Of a stretch of 64,000 nucleotides of DNA, positions 1-12,013 are shown piece after piece; position 1 is the stretch's first letter, and each line of letters opens with the position of its first letter. The position numbers and the translations under genes are program-made. Below the pieces are notes generated by a model. That model made no database searches and was not told where the DNA came from. It saw only the letters and a list, made by a program, of their open reading frames with translations. Location: the NCBI RefSeq assembly GCF_016811075.1, contig NZ_JAFBGL010000002.1, positions 186,001 through 250,000 on the forward strand, in the 5' to 3' direction. The DNA comes from Oceaniferula flava (GTDB lineage Bacteria > Verrucomicrobiota > Verrucomicrobiia > Verrucomicrobiales > Akkermansiaceae).

Positions 1-2
1 CT

Positions 3-1055
3 GGATCTTGCGCCGACGTGCCGAACAATGGCTACTTCAACCCGGTGTTCAAACACAATGGTCGCTTCGTGAAAACCGAGGGCTACTGCACGGATGTGCT
101 TTTCAAGGCGACCCTGGGTTGGGTCGACTCCATCAGGGATTCCGAAGAGCCATTTTTCGCCTTTCTTTCCACCAATGCACCGCACAGCCCCTTCGTGGCG
201 CCGCCGAAGTATCAGCAGCATTTCCAAGACCTTGGGTTTAACAGCAAGGCGGCCGGGTTCTACGGCATGATTGAGCATATCGATGACTGCATGGGGCAGA
301 TGTTCAGGCAGCTTGACGAGTGGGGATTGATGGAGAACACCGTGGTCATTTTTACCTCTGACAATGGGATGACGACCAGTGGCTGTGGGTTGAAAGGGAA
401 GGCGGGGCGACCTCAGGTCAAGCTCGGCAGCGATGCCGCTGGAAAGCCGATGATGTCCTACAATGCGGGGATGAAAGGTCTCAAGGGGACCGTGCATGAG
501 GGTGGGGTGAGGGTGCCGTTTTTCGTCCGCTGGGATGGCGTGATCGAGCAGGGCCGGACCGTGGACAGGGTGGTGAGCTATCTGGATATTCTCCCCACCT
601 TGGCGGATTTTGCGGGTGCGAAACTGCCGGCCAACCAGGCATTCGAAGGGCGGAGCTTGAAACCTCTGCTGCTGGAGGAGAAGCCAGCCTGGCCGGACCG
701 TTACCACTTTCAACATGTGACCCGCTGGAAACGAGGGGCCGACCCAGACCAGTTCAAATGGCAGAATTACTCCGTGAGGAATCAGAAGTTCCGACTGGTG
801 GAAGGTGTGCTCTACGACATGGAAAACGATCTTGAGCAGACGGTGGATGTCACCGCCAAGCACCCTGAGCTGGTGGCGGAAATGAAGAAAGCCTACGAAC
901 AGTTCTGGACTGAGGCACGGCCACTGATGATCAATGACGGCGTGCCCTTGGCTGAGGAAAAGCCGTTTCACGTCGATTACCGAGCGCAGAAAGCCAGCAC
1001 CGGCATCCCTGCCTGGGACGCGCCCGAAATTCGCTGGCAGGATTCCACCGAATAA
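3..1055 (+). CDS. Sulfatase (arylsulfatase family), 5' end outside window
   Basis: C-terminal part of a type I sulfatase, which hydrolyses sulfate esters, probably from polysaccharide. The frame is open to the window edge, so the N-terminus and the formylglycine motif are not visible. Family features present: the metal-binding block FTSDNG (around nt 350-367), a GLKGTVHEGG stretch that leads into the second half of the fold, and a tail with LYDMENDLEQT followed by a helical end. It ends 36 nt before a collapsed sulfatase remnant and about 300 nt before an intact sulfatase on the same strand, so this was a sulfatase cluster. The substrate cannot be told from sequence. The family call is firm. 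Confidence 0.9.
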   Translation, partial: GSCADVPNNGYFNPVFKHNGRFVKTEGYCTDVLFKATLGWVDSIRDSEEPFFAFLSTNAPHSPFVAPPKYQQHFQDLGFNSKAAGFYGMIEHIDDCMGQMFRQLDEWGLMENTVVIFTSDNGMTTSGCGLKGKAGRPQVKLGSDAAGKPMMSYNAGMKGLKGTVHEGGVRVPFFVRWDGVIEQGRTVDRVVSYLDILPTLADFAGAKLPANQAFEGRSLKPLLLEEKPAWPDRYHFQHVTRWKRGADPDQFKWQNYSVRNQKFRLVEGVLYDMENDLEQTVDVTAKHPELVAEMKKAYEQFWTEARPLMINDGVPLAEEKPFHVDYRAQKASTGIPAWDAPEIRWQDSTE

Positions 1056-1091
1056 GGGGGAGCAAGCAAGAGAGCAACACCAGAGAGGCCT

Positions 1092-1362
1092 ATGAAAACA
1101 AAGATTGTGAAATTGTTCGCCGGCATCAGCCTGCTTGCTGCAACTGCCCACGCAGAATCGAGCCGAGCCAACATGATCCTGATGATGGCGGATGATGACG
1201 GCTGGGGCGACGTCAGGAGCTTCAATGTGGAGTCGCCGAGCCTGCCGAGAAAATGGACATCCCCGGAAGCATCCGGAAGTCGTCGCGGAGCTGGCGAAAA
1301 AATTCGAGGCTTGGCGGGCGTCCTGTAAAAAGAGTAACCAAAGAGAAGATTATGAAGAGTAA
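1092..1362 (+). pseudogene. Collapsed sulfatase gene remnant
   Basis: The first about 40 codons encode a signal peptide (MKTKIVKLFAGISLLAATAHA) and the canonical sulfatase start [16 protein letters not shown], with the two metal-binding Asp. The typical sequence then stops. From about nt 1249, in a different frame, a typical sulfatase C-terminal tail is readable: [18 protein letters not shown], ending at TAA 1360-1362. Nearly the whole catalytic body (more than 400 codons, including the CxPxR site) is missing and the two ends are out of frame. This fits one large internal deletion. An open frame of 78 codons survives from 1092 but cannot make an enzyme. The next gene starts inside the remnant's tail (ATG 1352). 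Confidence 0.85.
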
Positions 1363-2881
1363 GAACACAATGAGCACGGCCATCGGAGCGATCGCTGTGG
1401 GATTGACCCTCACTAGCGCGGTCGCAGCAGATGAGAACCCAATCCCAAGGAAACCCAATGTCGTGATCCTTTATGCCGATGACATGGGGGTCGGGGATGT
1501 TTCCTACGGTGACCCCAAGGCAAAAATCATCACGCCTAACATCGATCGGCTCGCCAGCCAGGGCATGACCTTCAGTGATGGCCATAGCTCGTCCGGCATT
1601 TGCACGCCGAGCCGCTTTGCCATGCTCACCGGCCAGCACCACTGGCGCCGTTTTCACGGCATTGTCAATGCCTTTGGGAAGTCCGTGTTCAAGAAAGACG
1701 AGTTCACCCTCGCTCGCATGTTCAAGCAGCAGGGCTACGCCACCGGATGCTTCGGCAAGTGGCACCTCGGCTGGGACTGGGACGCCATCCGCAAGCCGGG
1801 TGTGAAGAAGGAAGACTACAAACACGCTGCCTCCTACGATTGGTCCAAGCGTTTCCCCGGTGGCCCGATCGATCAAGGCTTCGATTACTATTTCGGCGAT
1901 GGCACCATCAACTTTCCTCCCTACTGCTGGATTGAAAATGATCGCTTCAAAACCATTCCCACCAAGCCGGTTATCAAATCGCGCCCGCTCGCAGGCGGCG
2001 GCAGCTTCCGTCCGGGGCCGATGGCTGAAGGCTGGAATCCCTATGACATCCTTCCCTCCATCACCAAGAAAACGGTCGAGTGGATTGAAAAGCAGAAAGC
2101 CGGCGAGCCATTCTTTGCCTACCTCGCATTCAACTCGCCACACTACCCCATCGTTCCTAACAAAGAGTTCCATGGCAAATCGAAAGCCGGTTACTACGGG
2201 GACTTTGTCGCTGAAACCGATGCCATGGTCGGCAAGGTCATGGACGTATTGGAAAAGAAAGGATTGTTGGAAAACACCATCGTCATCTTCACCGCCGACA
2301 ACGGCACCGAGTGGCATGCCTACGAGAGATTGCAAAAGTTCAATCAATGGAGCTCCGGAGATTTCCGCGGCCTGAAGCGTGACCTCTACGAAGGTGGCCA
2401 CCGCGTGCCCTTCATCGTCAGCTGGCCAGCTAAAATCAAAGCCGGCAGCCGCTCGGTTGAAACCGTGAGCCAGGTGGACTTCGCCGCCACCTTTGCCAAG
2501 ATCATCGGCTACCAGCTGAGCAATGATGAAGCAATCGATAGCTACAACCTGCTGCCAGTTTGGCAAAGTGAGGACTACAAGAAGCCACTCCGGGTCGCCA
2601 CGGTGCAGAATACCAGCAAGGGGAAATACGCTCTCCGCCAAGGCGACTGGGTGCTGATCAATGCCCGCTCCGGAGCGGCCCAACCTGAGCGCAAACACTA
2701 CCTCGAGCACTTTGGTTTGAAAACCTGGCCGAAGGGAACTCCCGGACTCTTGTTCAACCTCAAAGACGATCCACGACAGAAGAAAAACCTCTACGATCAG
2801 CAACCTGAACGAGTGGAAGCCATGAGCAAGCTGCTCGACCGCTATGTCAGCGGCGAACGCTGTGCCCCTGAGCGGGACTAA
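1352..2881 (+). CDS. Secreted sulfatase (formylglycine-dependent)
   Basis: Complete 509-residue type I sulfatase. ATG 1352 is chosen over upstream in-frame starts because it follows a purine-rich AAAGAGAAG stretch and opens a signal peptide ending near SAVAA (about residue 25). Motifs: [16 protein letters not shown] (metal-binding Asp pair), the formylglycine motif C84-T-P-S-R88 within [31 protein letters not shown] and a [14 protein letters not shown] block. The Cys-type motif needs a formylglycine-generating enzyme encoded elsewhere. It acts in the periplasm or outside the cell, probably on sulfated glycans; the exact ester is unknown. The start overlaps the tail of the collapsed sulfatase, and a strong terminator lies about 70 nt after the stop. 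Confidence 0.93.
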   Translation: MKSKNTMSTAIGAIAVGLTLTSAVAADENPIPRKPNVVILYADDMGVGDVSYGDPKAKIITPNIDRLASQGMTFSDGHSSSGICTPSRFAMLTGQHHWRRFHGIVNAFGKSVFKKDEFTLARMFKQQGYATGCFGKWHLGWDWDAIRKPGVKKEDYKHAASYDWSKRFPGGPIDQGFDYYFGDGTINFPPYCWIENDRFKTIPTKPVIKSRPLAGGGSFRPGPMAEGWNPYDILPSITKKTVEWIEKQKAGEPFFAYLAFNSPHYPIVPNKEFHGKSKAGYYGDFVAETDAMVGKVMDVLEKKGLLENTIVIFTADNGTEWHAYERLQKFNQWSSGDFRGLKRDLYEGGHRVPFIVSWPAKIKAGSRSVETVSQVDFAATFAKIIGYQLSNDEAIDSYNLLPVWQSEDYKKPLRVATVQNTSKGKYALRQGDWVLINARSGAAQPERKHYLEHFGLKTWPKGTPGLLFNLKDDPRQKKNLYDQQPERVEAMSKLLDRYVSGERCAPERD

Positions 2882-2951
2882 AGTTCTGGCAACGGGACTC
2901 TCGCTGTGTTCAAGCGCAGACGTTAGGCGCAGCGTTGACTGTTTAATTCAC

Positions 2952-2984
2952 AAAAGACCCGGCAGTGAGCTGTCGGGTCTTTTT
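2952..2984 (+). terminator. Rho-independent terminator after sulfatase
   Basis: A 14-bp stem (AAAAGACCCGGCAG paired with CTGTCGGGTCTTTT, one G-U pair) closes a 4-nt loop TGAG and runs into a T tract. A-rich on one side and T-rich on the other, it could also serve trpG, which converges from the other side and stops at 3030. Confidence 0.88.
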
Positions 2985-3029
2985 GGTTGAGGACGCAGTG
3001 GCGGAGTAGGGCAATAGTCTGCGAGTCCT

Positions 3030-3593
3030 CTAGTAGGAGAGGAAATTCTCCAGCATTTTCATGCCGTTTTGGGTCAAGATCGACTCGGGGTGGAACTGGA
3101 CACCGTGGATGGGATATTCGCGGTGTTGGAGGCCCATGATGGTGCCGTTGATAGTCTCGGCGGTGATGTCTAGGCAGTCGGGCAGCGTCTCACGTTTCAC
3201 CACCAGCGAGTGATAGCGAGTGGCGGTGAGGGGGCTGGGCAGGCCTTTGAACACACTTTGATTCATGTGGTAAACCGGGGAGGTTTTGCCGTGCATCAAC
3301 TTCTCAGCCCGGATGACATCGCCACCGAACACCTGGCCAATGGACTGGTGGCCGAGGCAGACACCGAGGATGGGCGTGGTCTTGCCAAACTCCTTGATCA
3401 CATCGCAGGAAATGCCGGCCTCGGTAGGGGTGCAGGGGCCGGGGGAGATGCAGATGCGGTCGGGTGACAGCTCGCGGATTTCATCGATGCTCATGGCATC
3501 ATTGCGCACCACCTTCATCTCCGTGCCAAGCTCGCCAAAGTATTGCACGAGGTTGTAGGTGAAGGAATCGTAGTTATCGATGACGAGCAACAT
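3030..3593 (-). CDS. trpG: Anthranilate synthase component II (glutamine amidotransferase)
   Basis: A 187-residue class I glutamine amidotransferase that supplies ammonia to TrpE for anthranilate synthesis from chorismate (first step of tryptophan synthesis); it may also serve the folate PabB reaction. Visible motifs: N-terminal [13 protein letters not shown], the oxyanion loop [11 protein letters not shown], the nucleophile elbow [11 protein letters not shown] (catalytic Cys) and the His-Glu pair in [11 protein letters not shown]. Length is normal for the family. It lies 57 nt downstream of trpE on the same strand, so the two are likely co-transcribed. The remaining trp genes are not in this window. 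Confidence 0.96.
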   Translation of the reverse strand: MLLVIDNYDSFTYNLVQYFGELGTEMKVVRNDAMSIDEIRELSPDRICISPGPCTPTEAGISCDVIKEFGKTTPILGVCLGHQSIGQVFGGDVIRAEKLMHGKTSPVYHMNQSVFKGLPSPLTATRYHSLVVKRETLPDCLDITAETINGTIMGLQHREYPIHGVQFHPESILTQNGMKMLENFLSY

Positions 3594-3650
3594 GGGAAAT
3601 GGGAAGTGAGTATGAGGGAATAGGGGAGGTCTACAGAACTGGGGAGGTGC

Positions 3651-5186
3651 CTATTGGGCGATGGTTTTCGCTAGGCCGATGGCGCGGCGGAGGGCCATCG
3701 ATTTGTTGACAGTTTCTTCGTATTCGTAGGTCGGATTACTATCGGCGACGACTCCAGCTCCGGCTTGCACGTAGGCTTTTCCGTCCTTGAGTAGGCAGGT
3801 GCGCAGGGTGATGCAGGAGTCGTGGTTGCCATCCCAGCTGAAGTAGCCGACCGCTCCAGCATACGAGCAGCGTTTGCTTTTTTCCAGCTCGTTGATGATC
3901 TGCATGGCGCGGATTTTCGGGGCGCCACTAACGGTGCCGGCCGGGAAGGTGGCGCGGAGCACGTCGTAGGCGCTGTGCTTGTCATCGAGGTCGCCGTGCA
4001 CGTTGGAAACGATGTGCATGACGTGGCTGTAGCGCTCGACAATCATGAAATCATCCACTGTGACGCTGCCGTGTTTGGAGATGCGGCCGACGTCGTTGCG
4101 GGCCAGATCGACTAACATCAGGTGCTCGGCGCACTCTTTTTGGTCGGCTAACAGGTCGGCGGCGAGGGCGTCGTCTTCCTCCGGAGTCTTGCCCCTCCAG
4201 CGGGTGCCGGCGATCGGGCGGATGTCGATGCGGCCGTCGATGGCGCGCACGTGCACTTCCGGCGAGCTGCCAACGAGAGCGAAGTCGTCCAATTGCAGGA
4301 TGAACATGTAGGGTGAGGGGTTCACGTGCCGCAGGGCGCGGTAGAGATCGACCGGTGAGCCATCGAAATCGACTTCAAAACGTTGGCTCGGCACGATCTG
4401 GAAGGCATCCCCGGCGGCGATGTATTCCTTGGCTTGCTCCACCATGGTTTCGTATTCCTCCTGCGAGGTATTGCTAGCTGCCTCCGGCGTCTCAAACTCG
4501 GCCAGACCATTGAGCGGTGGAATGTGCAGTGGCTGGTGCAGCTTTTCAATCAGCGATGCGATGCGATCGCGGGCGTTCTGATAGGCGGCTTCCGCATCGG
4601 CGTGTTCGTCGAGAAAGGCATTGGCCACCACGATCAGGCGGCGCAGACGGTGGTCGAAAATGAGTAGGTCCTCGGCGATGATGAACAGGGCGTCGGGCAG
4701 TCCGAGCTCGTCCTTCGCAGGAATTCCGATGCTGGGCTCAAACTGGCGCACCGCATCGTAGGCGAGGTAACCAACAGCGCCACCGTAGAAGGGTGGGGCA
4801 TTGCCGTGGGTGACGGGTTGGTATTTCCCCATCAGCTCCTCCAGCTCGGCAAGGATGTCCTTTTCCGCGGTCCACTGCTTGCACTCGCCATTTTCACAGA
4901 GGGTGATTTCGTGATCGTAGGCCTTGATGACGGTGCGTGGGCTACTGCCGAGGATGGAGTAGCGACCGCTGTCGCCGGAGCTTTCTGCGCTTTCAAAAAG
5001 AAAGGCTTCTCCTTCGCCGCTGATCTTCAGATAAGCGGAGAGAGGGGTTTCGAAGTCGGCGGCGAGTTGTGCGTAGACGGGTACGACGTTGCCGCGCTCC
5101 GCGAGATTGCGGAACTCATCAAGGGCGGGGCTGACGGATGGAGTGCTCAACGCGGCAGAGCATGGCGTGAAATTTTCGGAGCGCAA
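3651..5186 (-). CDS. trpE: Anthranilate synthase component I
   Basis: A chorismate-binding enzyme that converts chorismate plus ammonia to anthranilate. The N-terminal domain (about residues 25-170) carries FLFESAE, the tryptophan feedback-site region. The chorismate-binding domain (about 230-500) shows IAGTRWRGKTPEE, DLARNDVGRI, FPAGTVSGAPKIRAM and YAGAVGYFSWDG, as expected for TrpE rather than PabB. The first possible start is TTG at 5186 (511 aa); a second in-frame TTG at 5150 would also keep the whole domain, and neither has a clear Shine-Dalgarno. Only 36 nt separate it from the upstream beta-helix gene, so no obvious attenuator fits there. Followed by trpG. Confidence 0.95.
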   Translation of the reverse strand: MRSENFTPCSAALSTPSVSPALDEFRNLAERGNVVPVYAQLAADFETPLSAYLKISGEGEAFLFESAESSGDSGRYSILGSSPRTVIKAYDHEITLCENGECKQWTAEKDILAELEELMGKYQPVTHGNAPPFYGGAVGYLAYDAVRQFEPSIGIPAKDELGLPDALFIIAEDLLIFDHRLRRLIVVANAFLDEHADAEAAYQNARDRIASLIEKLHQPLHIPPLNGLAEFETPEAASNTSQEEYETMVEQAKEYIAAGDAFQIVPSQRFEVDFDGSPVDLYRALRHVNPSPYMFILQLDDFALVGSSPEVHVRAIDGRIDIRPIAGTRWRGKTPEEDDALAADLLADQKECAEHLMLVDLARNDVGRISKHGSVTVDDFMIVERYSHVMHIVSNVHGDLDDKHSAYDVLRATFPAGTVSGAPKIRAMQIINELEKSKRCSYAGAVGYFSWDGNHDSCITLRTCLLKDGKAYVQAGAGVVADSNPTYEYEETVNKSMALRRAIGLAKTIAQ

Positions 5187-5222
5187 TCCGAAATGATCAT
5201 TGTTGAGCAGACCTTTGACGGT

Positions 5223-6398
5223 TTAGCGGCGCTTGGGTGGACCCTTTTCTACGGAAACCGGCGGGGCCGTGCTGGTGGGGAGTCGGTGGTCCTTGCTGCG
5301 CTGCAACGGATTTCTAACCAACTCATTGTTCTCGCTGATTGCATCCGGGCTGTTGGCGAGCAGGATGCCGCGAGCGAATGCATCCTGGATGTAGCAGTCG
5401 CTGATGGCGCCTTTGCCGTGGAAAAAGGCCACAGCGTCATCACCGGAGGCGATGAAACGGCAGTTTTTCACCAAGTTCCCCGTTGTCGGAGGGTCCCAGG
5501 GTTGCCCGATTTGCGGGCCTCCTCCCGGTGATGCCAGGCAGGGAGTCTGGCCGTGGATGGGGGCTGCCCGATCGGTGATGCAGTGGGTGATGTGGATCTT
5601 GTCGAAGGCCCCTCGAAAGACCCCTCGGGTTTTGTGAGTCCACTTGATGTGGTCAAATTTGAAGTCGGAGCCACCGTTGAACCAATAGGTTTGGCCGCCG
5701 TGTTTCGATTTGATCCCGATCAATGCCCCCTTCGGGTAGTGCGGAACGAGTTGACGTTGTTTGAGGCGGATTTCCCAGATGCTGTCTCCGAGCGGCCGGG
5801 CCGATTTCCAGGCAATCTGTTCATTGTCCCGGGTCACGATCCTGGGGTCCGTTTGGCTGTTTTCGTAGCGTTTCAGATAACGTCCTTGATCGCTGTCCGG
5901 GTTGAAAATGTCTGCCGGAGTCGGGAATCCTCGCTGGATTTTCAGCACGAGCTTGCCTGGGGCCGTGCTGATGACGTGGCCCTGGCTGACGGTGTATTTT
6001 TCCCGCGTCATGTGCATGTGGGACATGGTGACGCGATAGGTGTGTCGCCCGACGATGGCGTGTTCGGAATCGTCGAAAACGAGCACCGTTTTGTCGATGC
6101 CCTGACCTTTGATGATCAGTCGACCACGGGGGCCTGGCTTGACATGGCTGAGGTTGATGATGCCTTGCTGGTTGGGGGTGGGGTTGAGTGAGTAGCGCCC
6201 GGCGTCGATCTCGAGGACGAGGGTGTCATTAGGTGCCGACTGAAAATGTTTCCTGGCGTCTTTAATCGCGGTGTTGAGGCCCTTGCCGGTGATGCCGAAT
6301 TGTTTTTTCACATTCCAGGTGAGCGTGTCCGCCAATAGGGAGGGCAGGCAGCTGATCGTGAGCAGTGTGGCGAAATAGGGTGCGGTGAGTGGGGGCAT
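5223..6398 (-). CDS. Secreted right-handed beta-helix protein
   Basis: About 391 residues from ATG 6396-6398, whose product starts with a plausible signal peptide (MPPLTAPYFATLLTISCLPS). A longer GTG start at 6467 exists but adds a Pro/Ser-rich lead that would hide the signal. The body looks like a parallel beta-helix of the pectate-lyase/glycosidase type: GRLIIKGQGIDKTVLVF, FKFDHIKWTH, NLVKNCRFIASGDDAVAFF, AISDCYIQDAFARGILLA, i.e. repeating short strands with Asn/Asp turns. The GDDAVAF segment recalls the D-D pair of polyhydrolase helices, but no family could be assigned. Possibly a polysaccharide lyase or hydrolase. It is upstream of trpE by only 36 nt on the same strand, apparently without functional relation. 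The C-terminus (PPKRR) is basic. Confidence 0.7.
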   Translation of the reverse strand: MPPLTAPYFATLLTISCLPSLLADTLTWNVKKQFGITGKGLNTAIKDARKHFQSAPNDTLVLEIDAGRYSLNPTPNQQGIINLSHVKPGPRGRLIIKGQGIDKTVLVFDDSEHAIVGRHTYRVTMSHMHMTREKYTVSQGHVISTAPGKLVLKIQRGFPTPADIFNPDSDQGRYLKRYENSQTDPRIVTRDNEQIAWKSARPLGDSIWEIRLKQRQLVPHYPKGALIGIKSKHGGQTYWFNGGSDFKFDHIKWTHKTRGVFRGAFDKIHITHCITDRAAPIHGQTPCLASPGGGPQIGQPWDPPTTGNLVKNCRFIASGDDAVAFFHGKGAISDCYIQDAFARGILLANSPDAISENNELVRNPLQRSKDHRLPTSTAPPVSVEKGPPKRR

Positions 6399-6505
6399 GC
6401 TGTGTTGGGGGGGGCGGGTGACAGGATAATACGTCGATGGTGGTGATGATGTTGCTCGATCGCTCACGGGAATGTAGCTGAGACGTCAAAATTTGAAAAA
6501 AATAA

Positions 6506-8341
6506 ATGCTCCCTCGACCTTTGACCCTGATCGATTATGAACACCGCAGAGCGATGGAAGAAAAGAGAAGCAAGCTGCAGGATCTGATGCGCCGCCGGTT
6601 TGATGATCGGCAGCGGTTTCTGGTAGCCTGCATGGTCTGTGGCCTGCTTTGCGGTCTGTTGGGCGTCTTGTTTCACCTCACCATCCACCACACCTTCGCC
6701 GGCGTTTGGAAATTGGCGACCTCCGGGGACGATTCCCAATTCATCACGGTGCTGCTGTTAGCTCCGGCCTTGGGGGGCTTGATCTGCGGACTGGCCATCC
6801 ACTTTTGGGCGCACGATGCCGTGGGCAGTGGTATTCCCCAAACCAAGGCGGCTTATTACAATCAAGGCGGAAGAATCAAGACCATGACCGGCGTCTGGCG
6901 GGTGATTCTGGGCACGGTATTTGTTGGTTTTGGTAATGCTCTCGGGCGTGAGGGACCGATGGTGCACGCCTCGTCGGCGATCGCTTCACGCATCGGGCGT
7001 TTTGCCTTCAAGGATCCCGAACGGGTGCGGGCGATGATTCCCGTGGGCATGGCGGCGGGGATCGGTGCTGCATTTAATGCGCCCTTGTCCGCGCTGACCT
7101 TCGTCTTCGAGGAACTGCTCGATAACTTTTCCACCAAGGCCATCGGTGGCATGGTGGTAGCCGTGGTGATCGCGGCCGCTGTATCGCGCTCGATCCTGGG
7201 CGAAGACCCGGTGATTTCCACCCACTTGGTGCTCGATTATGAAACGGCGGCGTGGATGCTGGTGGCGATTCCTCTGGGGGCTTGTGCTGGCTTCCTCGGG
7301 CACTTTTTTGTCGGTTCCGTGATCGGATTGCGGCGCAAGGTGAAGGCGACGCGTTGGCTGAAATCGTGGTACACGCCGGCGATCGGTGGCTTGATTTGTG
7401 GTGCGGTGGGACTCTTGGCCTGGTGGATTACCGGGATGGAGGGAAATGCTCAGTCGGGCGTGTTCAGCATCGGTTACGAATCTCTCGAGGAGGCATTTGA
7501 AAATAAGCTGATCATCAGCATTCTGGTGACGCTCTTGGCGTTCAAGCTGCTCGCGGTGGTGGTGAACTACGCCACCGGCGGCAGTGGCGGGCTGTTTTCC
7601 CCTACCCTGTTTCTCGGTGGGATGTTAGGCGGGCTGATGGGCTACGCGCTGGTGGAGCTCAGCCATCAGTTCACCGATTGGCAGCTGGTGGATGAGTCCC
7701 AGATCATCGGTGGCTGTGTCTTGCTTGGCATGGGCGCGATGTTTGGTTCGGTGATCCGCTGTCCCTTCACCTCGCTGATTATCATTTTTGAAATGACCGG
7801 CAACTACTCGCTGATCTTGCCACTGATGGGGGGCAACATGCTCTCGTGGGTGATCGCGAGAAAACTTCGCCCGATCGCGATTTACGATGCCCTGCTGATG
7901 GAGGATGGCGTTTCTCTCAAGCGCATGCCTTCCTACCGCGGTGCCCAAGATTACCGGAACCTTCCGGTCCGCGCGATCATGACTCACGATGTCACTTCCG
8001 TGCAAGGTGAGCTCTCAGCCGATGAGAACCTCAGCCTGCTGAAAAGTAACCTGGTTTACCACCACGCCTACACCGTGGTGGATAGAGAGAACCGTTTCCT
8101 CGGTGTCATCACCCACCACGAAATGCGTGAATGTGCGCCCGAAACTGTGATCGCCGAGCTCGTGGAAAATCAGGAAACCGTGCAGGTGCACCCCGATGTC
8201 TCGATCCGCGACGCCGCACAGATGATGATTTCCAAAGATATCCAACAGCTTCCGGTGGTCAGTCTGGTGGAGACCGATCGTTTGCTGGGGATTCTCACCA
8301 TCAACGACATTGCCCGGCAGCAGAATGCGGCGGAAATGTAG
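6506..8341 (+). CDS. ClC-family chloride/proton antiporter with CBS domains
   Basis: A 611-residue voltage-gated chloride-channel family membrane protein. Selectivity and gating motifs are visible: GSGIP (residues 107-111), GREGP with the gating glutamate E149, an internal EE pair in FVFEELLDNF matching the proton-glutamate region of exchangers, and a tyrosine in IAIYDALL near the end of the membrane domain. Both glutamates suggest an H+/Cl- exchanger rather than a channel. The C-terminal about 120 residues form two CBS repeats (VRAIMTHDVTSV..., VQVHPDVSIRDAAQMM...), which often bind adenine nucleotides. About ten membrane helices are expected. It stands alone; a later in-frame ATG (MEEKRSK) is an alternative start. 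Confidence 0.93.
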   Translation: MLPRPLTLIDYEHRRAMEEKRSKLQDLMRRRFDDRQRFLVACMVCGLLCGLLGVLFHLTIHHTFAGVWKLATSGDDSQFITVLLLAPALGGLICGLAIHFWAHDAVGSGIPQTKAAYYNQGGRIKTMTGVWRVILGTVFVGFGNALGREGPMVHASSAIASRIGRFAFKDPERVRAMIPVGMAAGIGAAFNAPLSALTFVFEELLDNFSTKAIGGMVVAVVIAAAVSRSILGEDPVISTHLVLDYETAAWMLVAIPLGACAGFLGHFFVGSVIGLRRKVKATRWLKSWYTPAIGGLICGAVGLLAWWITGMEGNAQSGVFSIGYESLEEAFENKLIISILVTLLAFKLLAVVVNYATGGSGGLFSPTLFLGGMLGGLMGYALVELSHQFTDWQLVDESQIIGGCVLLGMGAMFGSVIRCPFTSLIIIFEMTGNYSLILPLMGGNMLSWVIARKLRPIAIYDALLMEDGVSLKRMPSYRGAQDYRNLPVRAIMTHDVTSVQGELSADENLSLLKSNLVYHHAYTVVDRENRFLGVITHHEMRECAPETVIAELVENQETVQVHPDVSIRDAAQMMISKDIQQLPVVSLVETDRLLGILTINDIARQQNAAEM

Positions 8342-8449
8342 GTGCTGCGATCAGCTGACGAAAGCGACACACTTCGCAGATATCGCGAAAGGCTGTGCAA
8401 GGATTAGGCTGAGCTTGTAAAATTGGATCATTTTCGATCTGTTATCATC

Positions 8450-9418
8450 ATGAGCAAGACGAACAATTCCCAGCCGAAAGACGAAGAGGTAAAGCAAACG
8501 GAGAAAATCGAGCTCGATCCGGCATTTGCCAACTTGGGCGAGCTGCTCGAAGCCCGTGATGGCTCCCCCAAGGGGTTAAGCAATCAGGCATCGCTTGAGG
8601 TGGCCTATGAAAAAGGCATCTACCCCTATCGGGAAAAGATGAAAACCTCCGAGTATGAGCAAGAGAAGATCAAGCTTCAGGCTGAGTTACTCAAGGTGCA
8701 GCAGTGGGTGAAATCCACGGGCAAACGCATCGTGGTCATTTTCGAAGGGCGTGATGCGGCGGGGAAAGGCGGCACCATCAAACGCTTCATGGAGCACTTG
8801 AACCCCCGGGCTGCTCACGTGGTCGCTTTGGAGAAACCCACCGATCGCGAGCGTGGCCAGTGGTATTTCCAACGCTACATCAAACACCTCCCCACCAAGG
8901 GCGAAATGGTGTTTTTCGATCGCTCATGGTACAACCGCCCCGGTGTTGAGCGGGTGATGAACTTCTGCACGCCGATGGAATACCTCGAGTTCCTCCGACA
9001 GTGCCCGTCGCTGGAGCGCATGATTGTGAATAGCGATATTATTTTGATCAAATACTGGTTCTCCGTCAGCCGCCTCGAACAGCTGCGTCGTTTTCACGGA
9101 CGGAAAACCGACCCCCTGAAGCAGTGGAAACTCAGCCCGATCGATATCGAATCCTTGGATAAATGGGATGATTACACCAAGGCAAAAGAGGCCATGTTCT
9201 TCCACACCGATACCGCGGACGCTCCCTGGACGGTGATTAAGTCGGACGATAAAAAACGCGCCCGGATCAACTGCCTGCGCCATTTCCTCCACAGCGTGGA
9301 TTACCCGAACAAGGACCAGGCCATGGCTCCCGTGCCGGATCCACAGATCGTCACCAGCGCCTCGAATGTCTACGATAAGGACGAGCAGCTGGCCGAGCAC
9401 GGGGTGCCCGAGCTTTAG
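8450..9418 (+). CDS. ppk2: Polyphosphate kinase 2
   Basis: PPK2 uses polyphosphate to phosphorylate nucleotides (typically ADP or GDP to the triphosphate) or the reverse. ATG 8450 gives 322 aa; an upstream TTG at 8423 is less likely. Motifs: Walker A VIFEGRDAAGKGGTIKRF, a lid-like KPTDRERGQWYFQRY, and Walker B VFFDRSWYNRPGVERVM, followed by IKYWFSVS and QWKLSPID. Length and motif order fit class I PPK2 with an N-terminal extension of about 60 polar residues. Substrate class (NMP versus NDP) cannot be fixed by eye. Cytoplasmic. Single gene between the ClC antiporter and tex. Confidence 0.94.
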   Translation: MSKTNNSQPKDEEVKQTEKIELDPAFANLGELLEARDGSPKGLSNQASLEVAYEKGIYPYREKMKTSEYEQEKIKLQAELLKVQQWVKSTGKRIVVIFEGRDAAGKGGTIKRFMEHLNPRAAHVVALEKPTDRERGQWYFQRYIKHLPTKGEMVFFDRSWYNRPGVERVMNFCTPMEYLEFLRQCPSLERMIVNSDIILIKYWFSVSRLEQLRRFHGRKTDPLKQWKLSPIDIESLDKWDDYTKAKEAMFFHTDTADAPWTVIKSDDKKRARINCLRHFLHSVDYPNKDQAMAPVPDPQIVTSASNVYDKDEQLAEHGVPEL

Positions 9419-9507
9419 GGGCTGCAAATGCCACAGTTGTTAGAAAAAGAAGCTTTTCCAGTCGCCATTTCTGGGCAAACTGCGCACTTCTTTTTGTAAC
9501 CATTTTT

Positions 9508-11880
<2,373 letters not shown>

Positions 11881-11897
11881 GCCATCCCTTGCCGTGG

Positions 11898-12013
11898 CGA
11901 AGGGTTTGCACCCTTCGTCGGTGAACGGCTGACCGAAGCGCTAATACCGAAGCCTGCAAAGGCTTCGCTACGGAGCTTATCTAGCGATCGGAGCATGGAC
12001 ATTCCTGTCCATG
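11898..12013. repeat. Cluster of three intergenic hairpins (REP-like)
   Basis: Three perfect inverted repeats lie close together after tex: 11898-11917 (CGAAGGGT, loop TTGC, ACCCTTCG), 11948-11967 (CGAAGCC, loop TGCAAA, GGCTTCG) and 11994-12013 (CATGGACA, loop TTCC, TGTCCATG). No T tract follows, so they are not classical terminators, although the first could help end tex transcription. The surrounding words (GCTACGG, CTTCGCCAAGG) recur within this 270-nt gap and read like a dispersed non-coding repeat. No gene is seen between 11881 and 12151. Confidence 0.6.

Noticed and set aside
977-2803. 608-codon open frame antisense to the sulfatase
   Set aside because: No family sequence, and it fully overlaps a well-supported sulfatase on the plus strand. 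Long antisense frames are common in GC-rich genes.
5187-5222. Tryptophan attenuator before trpE
   Set aside because: The gap to the upstream gene is only 36 nt and holds no Trp-rich leader or competing hairpins.
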